Source: Planctomycetota bacterium (GTDB taxonomy: Bacteria > Planctomycetota > Phycisphaerae > WQYP01). Taken from it: DNA of 23,066 bases. Under the pieces are notes generated by a model. The model did not search any database. It was not told where the DNA came from and saw nothing but the letters and a program-made list of their open reading frames with translations. The position numbers were made by a program, and so were the translations under genes. Of the stretch, positions 1 to 9,200 are shown piece after piece. Position 1 is the first letter of the stretch; each line of letters starts with the position of its first letter. The stretch spans positions 1 to 23,066 of the forward strand of contig JAKBAC010000038.1 in the NCBI GenBank assembly GCA_021809365.1, written 5' to 3'.

Positions 1-358
1 CCTGATCAAAATGATTTACATTGACCAGCAGAACTTCCGGGTGCGATGTTATGCCCGTGAATTTATCATGAAAGACCTTGCGCCCGTAAATTAAATCCAC
101 ATGGTATTTGCGTTCCACATCCGCCAACGCGCCGGCCAACGGATGGTGAATCAGCCCATCCATCGAGCTGTAAAGCACTTCGCCGTCATGGCCCAACCGT
201 AAATCAGCGGGGCCATCCGTATTAAACAAGGGTCCGACCAGAATATTGCGATCCACATGTTCCGCGTAATGTTTGGCCGTCAGCAGGCCATGGAGCACCG
301 CTCCGATGCCGCCGATTTTTTGAACTGCTTCATGTGTGACGTGCACTACCGTCTTCAT
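1..358 (-). CDS. Glycogen/starch synthase-like GT5 glycosyltransferase, N-terminal part
   Basis: Only the first 119 codons are in the window; the gene runs off the left edge. The start is the ATG whose complement lies at 356-358, preceded on the minus strand by an AAAGGA ribosome site about 11 bases away. The protein opens with a beta strand (MKTVVHVTHEA) and then KIGGIGAVL at residues 14-22. This matches the lysine-x-Gly-Gly motif near the N terminus of GT5 glycogen/starch synthases, which binds the ADP-glucose donor. The remaining visible part is compatible with the GT5 N-terminal Rossmann domain. By family it would extend alpha-1,4-glucan chains in the cytoplasm. It is divergent from the GH39 gene, with a 270-bp gap between them. 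Donor specificity cannot be judged from this fragment; a GT4-like relative remains possible. Confidence 0.7.
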   Translation of the reverse strand, partial: MKTVVHVTHEAVQKIGGIGAVLHGLLTAKHYAEHVDRNILVGPLFNTDGPADLRLGHDGEVLYSSMDGLIHHPLAGALADVERKYHVDLIYGRKVFHDKFTGITSHPEVLLVNVNHFDQ

Positions 359-628
359 ACTGCTGTCAATCCTTTCATACCGGAACATTACAGCCCCGGC
401 TCATAAATCCCCATCATCATCGGTTATTTAAGAGAAATGTCCACAGTAACAATCATGATATGTGAACCGCGACACGATGGCGTCATTGGCACGTGCCGTC
501 CCGGACAATATGGCCGAAGTCGGAATTCAAATGTTCCCAAAGGCCCGGAAATCGGCCCATTCGGAAGATTTGGGCGCGGCAAGGGAATTGCATTAACATA
601 TATTATTGTTAAGTCGTAAGGATAGTTG
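359..628. other. Divergent intergenic region between GT5-like and GH39 genes
   Basis: This 270-bp stretch separates two divergent starts, so it should hold both promoters. An AT-rich patch at about 585-612 (TTGCAT followed by ATATATTATT) lies just upstream of the GH39 ribosome site AAGGAT at 617-622, but its elements are too close for a standard -35/-10 pair. A 60-codon open frame at 437-619 has no homology I recognise and no convincing ribosome site, and I do not call it a gene. Confidence 0.4.
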
Positions 629-2098
629 ATGGCTGTGGTGGAGTTTCGCTGCGATTGTTCACAAAGTATTGGGGCCTTGCCTCATTTCTGGGAACACACG
701 GTCGGTAGCGACCACGCCCCCATGGCGTTGCGGGCCGATTGGCAACAGCAATTGCAGCGCTGCCACCGGGAACTGGGTTTTGGTCATGTGCGGTTCCATG
801 ATCTGCTAAGTGATGATATGGGCACGCTGGTCAACGAAGAACAGCGGTTGCTTTATTCATTTTTCAACGTGGATCAAATCCTTGATTTTCTGCTGTCCAT
901 TGGCATGAAACCGTTTGTGGAATTAAGTTTTATGCCGTCAGCCCTGGCTTCCGGCAACACCGTGGTTTTCAAATACCAGGCCAATGTCACACCGCCCCGG
1001 GATTACAATCAATGGGCCGCGCTGATCAGAGATCTCTTTACCCACTGGATACAGCGCTACGGTGCTGCGGAAGTGCGCACCTGGTTCTTTGAGGTGTGGA
1101 ACGAGCCGAATCTTGCGGCCTTCTGGACCGGTACGCAGGACGATTACTTTAAGCTGTATCGCTATACCGTTGAGGCGATCAAGCAGGTGGATGATCAGTT
1201 GCGGGTGGGTGGGCCGGCCACCGCCAATGACCAATGGATCACGGAATTTCTTGATTTCTGCGACCAGCATCAACTGCCCGCTGATTTCGTCAGTACGCAT
1301 CATTACCCCACCGACGCTCTGGGTACTATCGGGGAAGATACACTGACCCAATTGGAACACAGCCCGCGCAGTCTCCTGCGGCAACGGGCGCAGGACACGC
1401 ACCGGAAAGCCCGCGGTCGGCCGGTTTATTATACGGAATGGAATGCCTCCTCCAATCCACGCGATTCCCTGCATGATGACCCGTATACCGCCTGCGTGAT
1501 CGTCAAAACCATGATGGAAGCCAGAGGTTTGGTGCAAGGCTACAGCTTCTGGACATTCAGCGACATATTTGAGGAAAACTATTTCCCCGGACGACCATTC
1601 CAGGGAGGCTTTGGCCTCCTGACGCTCCAAGGTGTTGCCAAACCATCCTACCGGGCGTTTGAACTGCTGCATCGGCTGGGCACCGAAGAGTTACTGGTGG
1701 ATGGACTGCATCAGACGCTTAATGTTTGGGGCGTGCGAAAGCCCGGTAGCGTGACCGTCCTGGTGTGCAACCATACGCGGCCCCGCCATCGGATCGACTG
1801 TGAGAATGTGCATGTCGCACTCGCGGCCATTGATCCGCCGCGCCATGTCTGGATTGAACGCATTGATCACGATCACGCGAACGCCAAACGCCTCTGGATG
1901 GAAATGGGCGAACCTAAATTTCCCAGTGTTCGGGAAGTGGCCCAGCTGCACGCCGCCTCCGAGATCATGCGTCAACCGCAACCCTGGACGAATCATCAGG
2001 GCACCGTGCACCTGGATTTCACCATGCCGCCGCAAAGCATAGCGGCCATTACCTTGCAAACGACACCGGAACCGTTTGGCGGAGAACTTACGTCATGA
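629..2098 (+). CDS. Glycoside hydrolase family 39 (beta-xylosidase/iduronidase-like)
   Basis: A 489-residue retaining glycosidase of clan GH-A. The acid/base motif FEVWNEPNL carries Glu159 and the nucleophile motif YYTEWN carries Glu270; both have the GH39 context. So do the segments VGGPATA, DFVSTHHYPTD and the late YSFWTFSDIFEE, all typical of beta-xylosidases of the family. The C-terminal ~130 residues fit the beta-sandwich that follows the TIM barrel. A TTG one codon earlier (626) is also open, but the ATG at 629 has the better spacing from AAGGAT at 617-622. No signal peptide is visible, so the enzyme is probably cytoplasmic and would act on imported oligosaccharides. It overlaps the next gene by ATGA, so the two are probably translated together. 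Substrate (xyloside or another sugar) is not determinable from sequence alone. Confidence 0.9.
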   Translation: MAVVEFRCDCSQSIGALPHFWEHTVGSDHAPMALRADWQQQLQRCHRELGFGHVRFHDLLSDDMGTLVNEEQRLLYSFFNVDQILDFLLSIGMKPFVELSFMPSALASGNTVVFKYQANVTPPRDYNQWAALIRDLFTHWIQRYGAAEVRTWFFEVWNEPNLAAFWTGTQDDYFKLYRYTVEAIKQVDDQLRVGGPATANDQWITEFLDFCDQHQLPADFVSTHHYPTDALGTIGEDTLTQLEHSPRSLLRQRAQDTHRKARGRPVYYTEWNASSNPRDSLHDDPYTACVIVKTMMEARGLVQGYSFWTFSDIFEENYFPGRPFQGGFGLLTLQGVAKPSYRAFELLHRLGTEELLVDGLHQTLNVWGVRKPGSVTVLVCNHTRPRHRIDCENVHVALAAIDPPRHVWIERIDHDHANAKRLWMEMGEPKFPSVREVAQLHAASEIMRQPQPWTNHQGTVHLDFTMPPQSIAAITLQTTPEPFGGELTS

Positions 2099-3468
2099 AG
2101 AAGTCTCCATCACGCAGCGATAAACTCGAAGAGATTCAACGCCAAACGTTCGATTATTTTATTCATGAGGTTAATAATCTCAATGGTCTGGTGGCGGACA
2201 CGATTGAAAAAGGGGCACCCGCCAGTATTGCCGCGGTGGGCTTGGCGCTTTCGGCGTATCCCGTGGGCGTGGAACGGGGCTTTATCACCCGCAGCAACGC
2301 CATTAAAATAACCTTGGCAACCCTGCGATTTTTCCGAAAGAGTTCCCAGGGGACGGAGGTTGACGCCACAGGATATAAAGGATTTTATTATCACTTTCTA
2401 AATATGAGCACCGGAAAACGGGCCTGGAAATGCGAACTGTCAACAGTTGATACCGCGATACTGCTTGCCGGTATGTTAGTGGCCGCAGCCTATTTTACCG
2501 GAGGTACCCCGGCGGAGCGGGAGATTCGCAGTTTATCCGAGTATCTCTACGACCGCGCTGACTGGCAATGGGCGGCCAATAGCGGGTTAACCGTCGCCAT
2601 GGGGTGGAACCCGGAAAATGGTTTCCTGCCCTATCGCTGGCAGGGGTATGACGAGGCATTGATTTTGTATCTACTGGCCCTGGGTGCACCGAGATTTTCC
2701 CTGTCACCGGAAAGCTATGCCGCGTGGACCTCAACCTATAATTGGCGAAAAGTATACGATCATGAGTTTTTATATTCCGGTCCGTTATTTACCCACCAGA
2801 TTTCACATATATGGACAGATTTCCGAGGCGTCCAGGATTATTACATGCGGACAAAAAGCATCGACTATTTTGAGAACAGCCGCCGCGCCACCTACGCGCA
2901 ACGCCAATATGCCATTGACAATCCCCTTGGCTTTAAGGGATATGGTGAAAACTGCTGGGGAATTACCGCCTGTCTTGGACCGGGGCCGGCGACGCGCAAA
3001 ATAAAGGGTAAAAACTGCCAATTCTTCGGTTACGTGGGGCGCGGTATACCCGACGGGCCGGATGACGGAACGCTGGCTCCCTGGGGGGTCATCGCATCCC
3101 TGCCATTTGCCCCGGAAATCGTTTTGCCGGCCATCGACCATTTTGACACACTGAATCTTCGCGTTAGCAACACGTATGGCTTCAAGTCCACCTTTAATGC
3201 AACGTTTCCCGGCGGAACGGCAAGATCGCCCTATTGGCATTCGCCATTCCATTGCGGACTCAATCAAGGCCCCATTGTGCTGATGATTGAAAATTTTCGT
3301 TCAGGTTTGCTCTGGCGACTGATGCGCCAATGTCCGCCGCTGGTAAGGGGACTGCATCGGGCCGGATTCGCCGGCGGGTGGCTGGGGCCTTGTCCGAGTA
3401 ATGACCGGGATGCGATCCCGGCGCGCCGGGACGATTTTCAGCCTCTTGGGGGCGCATCGCGTCGTTGA
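2095..3468 (+). CDS. GH144-type / glycoamylase-like domain protein
   Basis: A 457-residue protein starting inside the GH39 stop codon (ATGA overlap at 2095-2098). It has the hallmarks of the glycoamylase-like domain (PF10091, CAZy GH144 and relatives): a GFYYHFLNMSTGKRAWKCELSTVD block near residues 98-121, followed by TAILLAGML, the GYDEALILYLLALG block, and a C-terminal IENFRSGLLW. Known GH144 members are endo-beta-1,2-glucanases with an (alpha/alpha)6 barrel; others are called glucoamylases without proof. There is no clear signal peptide, so it may work inside the cell alongside the GH39. The last ~30 residues after GLHRAGF are rich in Arg, Pro and Gly and look unlike the family, so they may be a non-conserved tail or reflect a change of frame near the end. 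Catalytic residues were not assigned. Confidence 0.82.
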   Translation: MKKSPSRSDKLEEIQRQTFDYFIHEVNNLNGLVADTIEKGAPASIAAVGLALSAYPVGVERGFITRSNAIKITLATLRFFRKSSQGTEVDATGYKGFYYHFLNMSTGKRAWKCELSTVDTAILLAGMLVAAAYFTGGTPAEREIRSLSEYLYDRADWQWAANSGLTVAMGWNPENGFLPYRWQGYDEALILYLLALGAPRFSLSPESYAAWTSTYNWRKVYDHEFLYSGPLFTHQISHIWTDFRGVQDYYMRTKSIDYFENSRRATYAQRQYAIDNPLGFKGYGENCWGITACLGPGPATRKIKGKNCQFFGYVGRGIPDGPDDGTLAPWGVIASLPFAPEIVLPAIDHFDTLNLRVSNTYGFKSTFNATFPGGTARSPYWHSPFHCGLNQGPIVLMIENFRSGLLWRLMRQCPPLVRGLHRAGFAGGWLGPCPSNDRDAIPARRDDFQPLGGASRR

Positions 3469-3514
3469 GCACCGTGGTGATAAACTGGGGGTTGGTTCGC
3501 GGCACTGGATCAAC

Positions 3515-3534
3515 CACCGGATTGTCATCCGGTG
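3515..3534. other. 8-bp stem hairpin between GH144 and NDH-2 genes
   Basis: CACCGGAT and ATCCGGTG form a perfect 8-bp inverted repeat around a TGTC loop, 47 bp after the GH144 stop and 118 bp before the next start. It is not followed by a T-tract, so it is a weak terminator at best; it could instead cap an mRNA end or attenuate read-through. The rest of the 183-bp gap shows only the ribosome site of the following gene. Confidence 0.3.
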
Positions 3535-3651
3535 CTCTACACGTAGCGGCGACGGTGGCTTGCCTGATACCGATGGTCCAGCCGCGCGGAAAATGGGCCA
3601 AAAATCGCTCGGCCCCGCAGGCCGGGCAATCATCGAAAAGGAGCCAATGCG

Positions 3652-4965
3652 ATGACTGCACCAGATCGTAAAAATCGTGTCGTGATTGTGGGGGGCGGCT
3701 TTGGCGGCGTTTACACCGCCGCGGCCCTGGAAAAAGCCACTGCATCAGCGGAAGATACAGACATTACCTTGATCAGTCGGGATAATTATCTGTTGATAAC
3801 ACCCCTGTTATTTGAGGCCGGTTCGGGCATTTTGGATCCCCGGCATACGGTGTGCCCGATCCGCCAACTTCTGAATCGCACCCGCTTTATCATGGCGGAC
3901 GTAACGCATCTGGATATTGAATCACGGCATGTCGAGGCGGTGCATCAGCCTGGCGGCCAACGCTATCATGTGGAATATGACCAACTGGTATTGGCTGTTG
4001 GTGGTGTAACCAACCGGGCGATTATTCCCGGCTCCGAACATGCCATGGCCTTTAAGACGCTCGCCGACGCCATTGCCCTGCGCAATCGAATTATTGATGC
4101 ATTTGAACAGGCGGATGTGGAAAGCGATCCGGCCCGCAAAAAGCAACTTCTAACCTTTGTGATCATCGGAGCGGGTCTGGTGGGCGTGGAACTGGTGGGG
4201 GAATTAACAGAATTCCTTAGCAATATTTGCGGTACCTATCAGCATATTCGTTATGAGGAGGTCAAAGTTTTGGTGTGCGAGGCCGGTGCGACATTCCTTA
4301 AGGAAATGCCGCAGGGGCAGGCCGCCTTTGCTCAAAATGTTCTGGAAAAGCGCGGCGTGGAAATCCGCGTGAGTACGCCGGTGGCGAAAATCAGCCCGGA
4401 TGGTATCACGCTGAAAGATCAAACTTTTATCCCGACGAACCTGACGCTGTTGTGTGCGGGGCTGGCAGCGCATCCATTGCTGAAGGATCTGCCCGTTCCC
4501 AAGCAGCATGGCCGCATTGCCGTGCAGCCGACCATGCGATGCCAGGAGCGACCCGAGATATGGGCGATTGGCGATTGTGCGTGGATACCCGATCCGCAAG
4601 GCAAGCCCTACCCACAATTGGCCCAACATGCCTTACGCGAGGCCAGGGTGCTGGCTGACAACATCTGCCGCAGCCGGCGCGGCGAGTCCCTGGTCCCGTT
4701 TGACTACAAGAGTATGGGCACGCTGGCCGCATTAGGACATTACAACGGTATTGGTCGCGTGATGAAGCTGCAGGTGCGCGGGTTTATCGCCTGGTGGGTG
4801 TGGCGTACCTATTATCTCTCACAGATGCCGCGGTGGTCGCGGCGGCTGCGGCTGGTCATCGACTGGACCGTAGGCTTATTTTTCCACAACGACGTGGTCA
4901 AGCTGGACATGAATTCCAATCCCGGCGCGGAGCTTAAGGAAGATGATCCCGATGCGGGGGACTGA
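3652..4965 (+). CDS. ndh: Type II NADH dehydrogenase (NDH-2), FAD-dependent
   Basis: A 437-residue FAD/NAD(P)H oxidoreductase with the usual two-dinucleotide-fold layout. The FAD Rossmann motif GGGFGG is at residues 14-19, the NADH motif GAGLVG at 173-178, and the second FAD motif WAIGDCA around 304-310. The DNYLLITPLLFEAGSG block and the YPQLAQHALREA block are characteristic of NDH-2. The C-terminal GFIAWWVWRTYYL near residue 380, followed by basic residues, is the amphipathic membrane anchor region of the family. By family it passes electrons from NADH to quinone at the inner face of the cytoplasmic membrane without pumping protons. AAAAGGAG just upstream of 3652 sets the start. It may be on its own transcript, as 183 bp separate it from the GH genes. 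A close relative using another acceptor cannot be excluded. Confidence 0.88.
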   Translation: MTAPDRKNRVVIVGGGFGGVYTAAALEKATASAEDTDITLISRDNYLLITPLLFEAGSGILDPRHTVCPIRQLLNRTRFIMADVTHLDIESRHVEAVHQPGGQRYHVEYDQLVLAVGGVTNRAIIPGSEHAMAFKTLADAIALRNRIIDAFEQADVESDPARKKQLLTFVIIGAGLVGVELVGELTEFLSNICGTYQHIRYEEVKVLVCEAGATFLKEMPQGQAAFAQNVLEKRGVEIRVSTPVAKISPDGITLKDQTFIPTNLTLLCAGLAAHPLLKDLPVPKQHGRIAVQPTMRCQERPEIWAIGDCAWIPDPQGKPYPQLAQHALREARVLADNICRSRRGESLVPFDYKSMGTLAALGHYNGIGRVMKLQVRGFIAWWVWRTYYLSQMPRWSRRLRLVIDWTVGLFFHNDVVKLDMNSNPGAELKEDDPDAGD

Positions 4966-4980
4966 GTTTGCAAACTCAGT
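4961..4980 (+). terminator. Perfect palindrome overlapping the ndh stop codon, possible terminator
   Basis: CTGAGTTTG and CAAACTCAG are exact reverse complements with no spacer, and one further A/T pair extends the palindrome to 20 bp. The TGA stop of the NDH-2 gene lies inside the left arm. The right arm is followed by TT, then A-rich sequence. It could act as an intrinsic terminator or as a transcript-stabilising hairpin. The T-run is short and a loop must be opened from the stem itself, so the assignment is moderate. Confidence 0.45.
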
Positions 4981-5205
4981 TTAATGCGTAGTGGGTAATG
5001 AGTAATGAATAGAGTGGCGGAGTCGCTTCGGGGGACTTCGCTTGGCGAGGGATATAAATGCGCCAGTGCTTTCATAGCATTCTGCTCTGGAAATTCGCCA
5101 GACCTTCGCAACAGCGAAAAAAACATGGCGATTTTTCATCCTGCGCGGGTGAGGCTTCGCATCATGGGAGACTAACTTCTGGCATCCTTCCAATAGATGG
5201 ATCGC

Positions 5206-5311
5206 AAGGTGGCCAAGGTGTCCAAGTTGGGTGGCAAGGTGGCCAAGTTGGACATGTGGAGGAAGTGGTTGATTTTAGCGGGTGAAGTTGAAGGTGGCCA
5301 AGAGGGCCAAG
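5206..5311. repeat. Degenerate AAGGTGGCCAAG tandem repeat
   Basis: The 12-mer AAGGTGGCCAAG occurs exactly at 5206-5217, 5236-5247 and 5291-5302. A one-mismatch copy (AAGGTGTCCAAG) is at 5215-5226 and a shortened AGGGCCAAG follows near 5303. Copies are unevenly spaced, so this is a decayed array and not a clean minisatellite. It lies in the gene-free region and is not framed as a protein repeat. I see no function. Confidence 0.7.
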
Positions 5312-5381
5312 ATATTTTGAATTTTTCCGGAGGATTCGTAATTGCGGCGAATATTTTGCATGCGATCACGAATGGATTGAA

Positions 5382-5407
5382 CCGCGGATTACGCCGATTG
5401 CGCGGAT
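5382..5407. repeat. Copy 1 of dispersed GGATTACGCCGATT-type repeat
   Basis: The 26-bp sequence starting CCGCGGATTACGCCGATT and ending GCGCGGAT is a diverged version of the copy at 5854-5880. Each copy contains two related halves (CGCGGAT or CACAGAT) around a central GATTACGCCGAT or GATTACACCGAT. Repeats of this kind are scattered through intergenic DNA of many uncultured bacterial genomes; that is a general impression and was not searched. Confidence 0.5.
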
Positions 5408-5597
5408 AGCAGTGGGATTGGTTTGGGACTGTTGGGGTGTTGGCGGTGGCGCTCGTCGCCGGGCGACGACGCTAAACGGGGGAGGGGGAAGTTTGCGTGT
5501 TGCGTAGGGAGTATAGGACCCAGCGCGTGGTGGTTCCGGATTCCTGAACATGCTACCCGGCGGATTATTTACTTTTCAAACGTGCGCAATGATTACG

Positions 5598-5975
5598 GAT
5601 CACGGATCAATGCGCAATACTGCGGAAGCTATAGGGCGCGGGGGGCGGGCGTAATGAGTAGTGAATAATGGTGCATGCAGTACATGCAGTAATTGCAGTA
5701 TTGGTTAGTAATTTCGATATTGGGCGGTGGGTTCAGTATTGGGCAGTAATTGCAGTATTGGGCAGTAGTGAGCGGTGTATTCAATATTGGGCGGTAGACG
5801 CGAGGTTACAGGGGACGGGTTACAGGGGACAGGGGCTCCGCGGGACGGATGTTCCACAGATTACACCGATGGACACAGATTAACGGTGACGGCGCTTCGC
5901 TGAGTGAATAATGAGTAATGAGCAGTAATTTCAGTATCGATCAGTATTGATCAGTACATTCAGTAGTGGGCGGTG
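5598..5975. repeat. Left repeat block, matched by the right block at 22809-22944
   Basis: Ordered short repeats: GATCACGGATCAATG at 5598-5612, GCTATAGGGCGCGG at 5628-5641, CAGTAATTGCAGTATT at 5744-5759, then a 29-bp element at 5795-5823 (TAGACGCGAGG to ACGGGTTAC). All recur exactly, in the same order, at 22809-22944, about 17.1 kb away. A 21-bp block at 5923-5943 also recurs at 22894-22914, but at a different place in the order. Between the blocks are variants of CAGTATTGGGCAGTA. The copies flank the defence island and the RepA-like gene. This may be a dispersed genomic repeat family or the scar of repeat-mediated insertion. Confidence 0.8.
5854..5880. repeat. Copy 2 of dispersed GATTACACCGAT-type repeat
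   Basis: CCACAGATTACACCGATG followed by GACACAGAT is the counterpart of the 5382-5407 element, with transitions at several positions. It lies directly after the GGTTACAGGGGACAG repeats inside the left repeat block. Confidence 0.5.
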
Positions 5976-6274
5976 CAGTTTGGGGTGGCGGGGTTGTGGG
6001 GGGGGACGGGCGCGGTGTGGGGGCGAGTGACTGTTCTCCGTGCGACGCCATACTGTAAAAGCAGTCCCGGATGCGCTGTCGAGTGCTCGCGGGCATGGCG
6101 AGACATCTACAACCCGACTCATGGCGTCCTTTTGGTAGTCGCCGGGCCGTTCTTGCGGTATTCTTTTGACCGCTGCCTAAACAGGGAATTGAAGAGGTTG
6201 CTGAGACTGCGGGCAAATCGGAATTTTGCGGTGGCCCGGAGAGACAAAAAACAGATCATGTGAAAGGCGCGGGA

Positions 6275-9200
6275 ATGAGAATTGATGAACTTAAAACCAA
6301 TATAATAGTGCGCGGTGGAATTTTCCCGGAACCAGTGAAAATATTGGTCGTTGACCCGCTGGGTGACTCGTTCAAAATCACCGGAAAGGGGATGCAGAGC
6401 GGCCTGGTGCATGAGCCGGTCCTCAGTGTGGCGCAAGTCGAAGCGTTACAGGCCAATCCGCAGACCGAACCCTTTGACGGCAAGCCCCTGCATTTCCGCC
6501 TCGGCATTGAGGCCATGCGATTGGCATTGGCATACGAATACGATCCTTATTTTGCTTTGTCCATCGCGCGGGTAGACCCGTTGCCACACCAGTTGGAGGC
6601 GGTTTACGACCACTTTCTAAAATTGCCGCGCATACGTTTCCTGCTGGCCGATGACCCGGGCGCGGGTAAAACCATCATGGCCGGGCTGCTGCTTAAGGAG
6701 TTGAAAATCCGCGGGCTGGTGAAGCGGACGCTGATTGTTACGCCGGCCAGTCTGACGTTTCAGTGGCAACGCGAACTCAAGGACAAATTCCGGGAGGATT
6801 TTGAAATTGTCAAAAGCGAGGTGCTCCGCGCCAACTACGGATCAAATCCATGGCAGGATAAAAATCAGGTCATCACATCCGTGGCGTGGGTTTCGCGGAT
6901 AGAGGATGCTAAGGAAAGCCTGCTGCGCAGCCACTGGGATCTGGTGATTGTGGATGAAGCCCATAAAATGGCGGCCTACAGCGCTGACAAAAAAACACTC
7001 GCGTACCAGCTTGGCGAAGCGCTTTCGGACATGACCGACCATTATTTGCTGATGACCGCAACCCCGCATAAGGGCGATCCCGATCAGTTCTGCCTGTTTC
7101 TGGAACTGCTGGATCGGGACGTGTATGGCAACGTCAAAAGCCTCGAGGAGGCCATGAAACGCAACAACGCGCCATTTTATCTACGCCGCACCAAAGAGGC
7201 GCTGATTCACTTTCCCGATCCCGATACCGGACAAAGCAAACGCCTGTTCACCCGGCGAACCGTAAAAACCATGAGCTTCAACATAGACAGTGAAGAATTT
7301 GAGCTTTACGACGTGCTGACGCGGTATGTGGAAGATCAATCCATCAAAGCGCAGGCGGCCAATTCCTCCACCGGGCGGGCGGTGGGTTTTACCATGGCGA
7401 TGCTGCAAAGACGGTTTGCGTCCAGCGTGTTCGCGGTGCGGCGCACGCTGGAGCGTATGCGCGATAAACGGCAGTCGATTCTGACTGATCCGGAAGGATA
7501 CCGCGAAGAACAAATGAACAATCGAATTCCGGAAAACTTTGAAGATCTGACGGATGAAGAGCAGCAGAAAATCATGTCCGACCTGGAAGGCGTGGTACCG
7601 GCGGTGGATGCCGAAACATTACGGGAGGATATTTTTAATCTGGGGCGGCTGATTGACCTGGCTCGGCAGCTTGAGCAACGGGAAACGGAATCAAAGCTGG
7701 TCAAGCTGCGTGAGGTTATCGCAAGCCAGGGCATTTTCACCGATCCGAAAATGAAACTGCTGATTTTCACCGAGCACAAGGACACGCTGGACTATCTCGT
7801 GGGTAAATTGCGGATGTGGGGGCTGACGGTAACCCAAATTCACGGCGGCATGAAAATTGGTGATCGCGATACCCCGGGAACTCGCATCCATGCAGAACGC
7901 GAATTCCGGGAATCCTGCCAAGTCATGGTGGCCACCGAAGCAGCCGGCGAGGGCATCAACCTGCAATTTTGCTGGATGATGATTAACTACGATATTCCCT
8001 GGAATCCCATGCGGCTGGAACAGCGCATGGGGCGGATTCACCGCTACGGTCAGGAAAAGGACTGCCTGATATTGAATTTTGTTTCCACTAATACCCGCGA
8101 GGGCGGCGTATTGCACACCCTGTTCACGCGCATCGAACAGATTGAAAATGATCTGGACCCGCATAAAACCGGCAAGGTATTTAACGTGCTGGGCGATGTA
8201 TTTCCGTCCAACCAGATCGAAAAAATGATCCGGGATATGTACGCGCGCAACCTGACGGAAGAATCGCTTAAAAACCGGATTATTGAGGAAATTGACACGC
8301 AGCGATTCCGCAAAATCACCGACGCCACGTTGGAAGGGCTGGCGAAACGATCCTTAAACTTATCCGCCATTATGGGCAAATCAGTGGAGGCAAGGGAGCG
8401 CCGCCTGGTCCCGGAAGTTATTGAGGACTTTTTCAAATCCGCCGGGCCGGTCGTGGGAGTGTTTCCCAAGGAAGTACGTGCCGGGGGACATCTTTACCGT
8501 GTGGGCCGAATACCGCGCAATTTATGGCCGCTGGGCGAGCAATTGGAACCGCGCTTCGGCAAATTAGGACATGAATACCAGCAAATTGTATTTGATAAAA
8601 ACCTGCTGGCCCGCGAAAGCATCGCTGAATGGGTAACACCGGGCCATCCGCTTTTTGAGACGGTGCGGGAAAGCCTCGCGGAGCGTGTGCATGATGATTT
8701 GTTGCGCGGGGCGGTGTTTTATGACTTGCATCATGCCGTGCCGTATCGGTTGGATGTTTTTTCCGCATCCATAAAAGATGGCCGGGGAAATCAACTGCAT
8801 CGCCGCCTTTTTGCGGTTTCCAGCGACGCACAGGGAAATATCGCCATTAAGCAGCCTACCGTGTTCCTTGACCTATCGCCGGCAGCGGAAGGAACGGCCG
8901 CCCCGGCTTCCAGCGGAATGCCAACCCGCGCAAAACTTGAGCAGGCGCTGGTGGAGCGTGAATTGAAGGGCTTCCTCACGGAGACAGTCGCGGGGCGGCA
9001 GAAGGAAATACAGGTCGTTGGCCGACATGTCGAAATCAGCCTTAAGGAATTGATTCATCGCCACAACCTGACTTTTGCGAGGCTCGGCGAACAACAGCAG
9101 AACGGGGATAAATCACCGCAACTCGCCGGGCTCATCAAGCAGGCCGAGGATCGCATCGAAGATCTCAACCACCGGCTGGAAAACCGCCGACGTGAATTGG

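Larger units (their letters stand above)
4981..6274. other. 1.3-kb gene-free, repeat-rich intergenic region
   Basis: None of the open frames here has recognisable protein features, and they interrupt one another. The DNA is instead made of short repeats: GTAATGAGTAATGA-like words (about 4996, 5651, 5908), the AAGGTGGCCAAG array, two copies of a CACAGATTACACCGAT-like repeat, and the CAGTAATTGCAGTATT block. The last ~270 bp before the helicase (6000-6274) are not repetitive and must contain its promoter. TTGACC at 6166-6171 could be a -35 box, but no good -10 follows at the right distance. No tRNA, CRISPR array or transposase remnant is visible. Confidence 0.6.

Noticed and set aside
437..619. 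60-codon open frame between the GT5-like and GH39 genes
   Set aside because: Odd composition, no recognisable motif and only a weak ribosome site; it fills the region expected to hold two promoters.
938..1672. Long minus-strand frame inside the GH39 gene
   Set aside because: Antisense shadow of a gene with clear catalytic motifs; no family features of its own.
3260..3745. 161-codon minus-strand frame with a CPACG motif across the gap between GH144 and NDH-2
   Set aside because: Both ends lie antisense to well-supported genes, there is no ribosome site, and the CPACG could be chance. The central part (about 3470-3650) looks mildly protein-like, so it is a weak rejection.
5598..5975. CRISPR array interpretation of the CAGTATT repeats
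   Set aside because: Repeat units vary in length and sequence, spacers are not of uniform size, and no cas gene is present.
6166..6194. TTGACC as -35 of a helicase promoter
   Set aside because: The hexamer 17 bases downstream (TTGAAG) is a poor -10 box, so I did not list a promoter.
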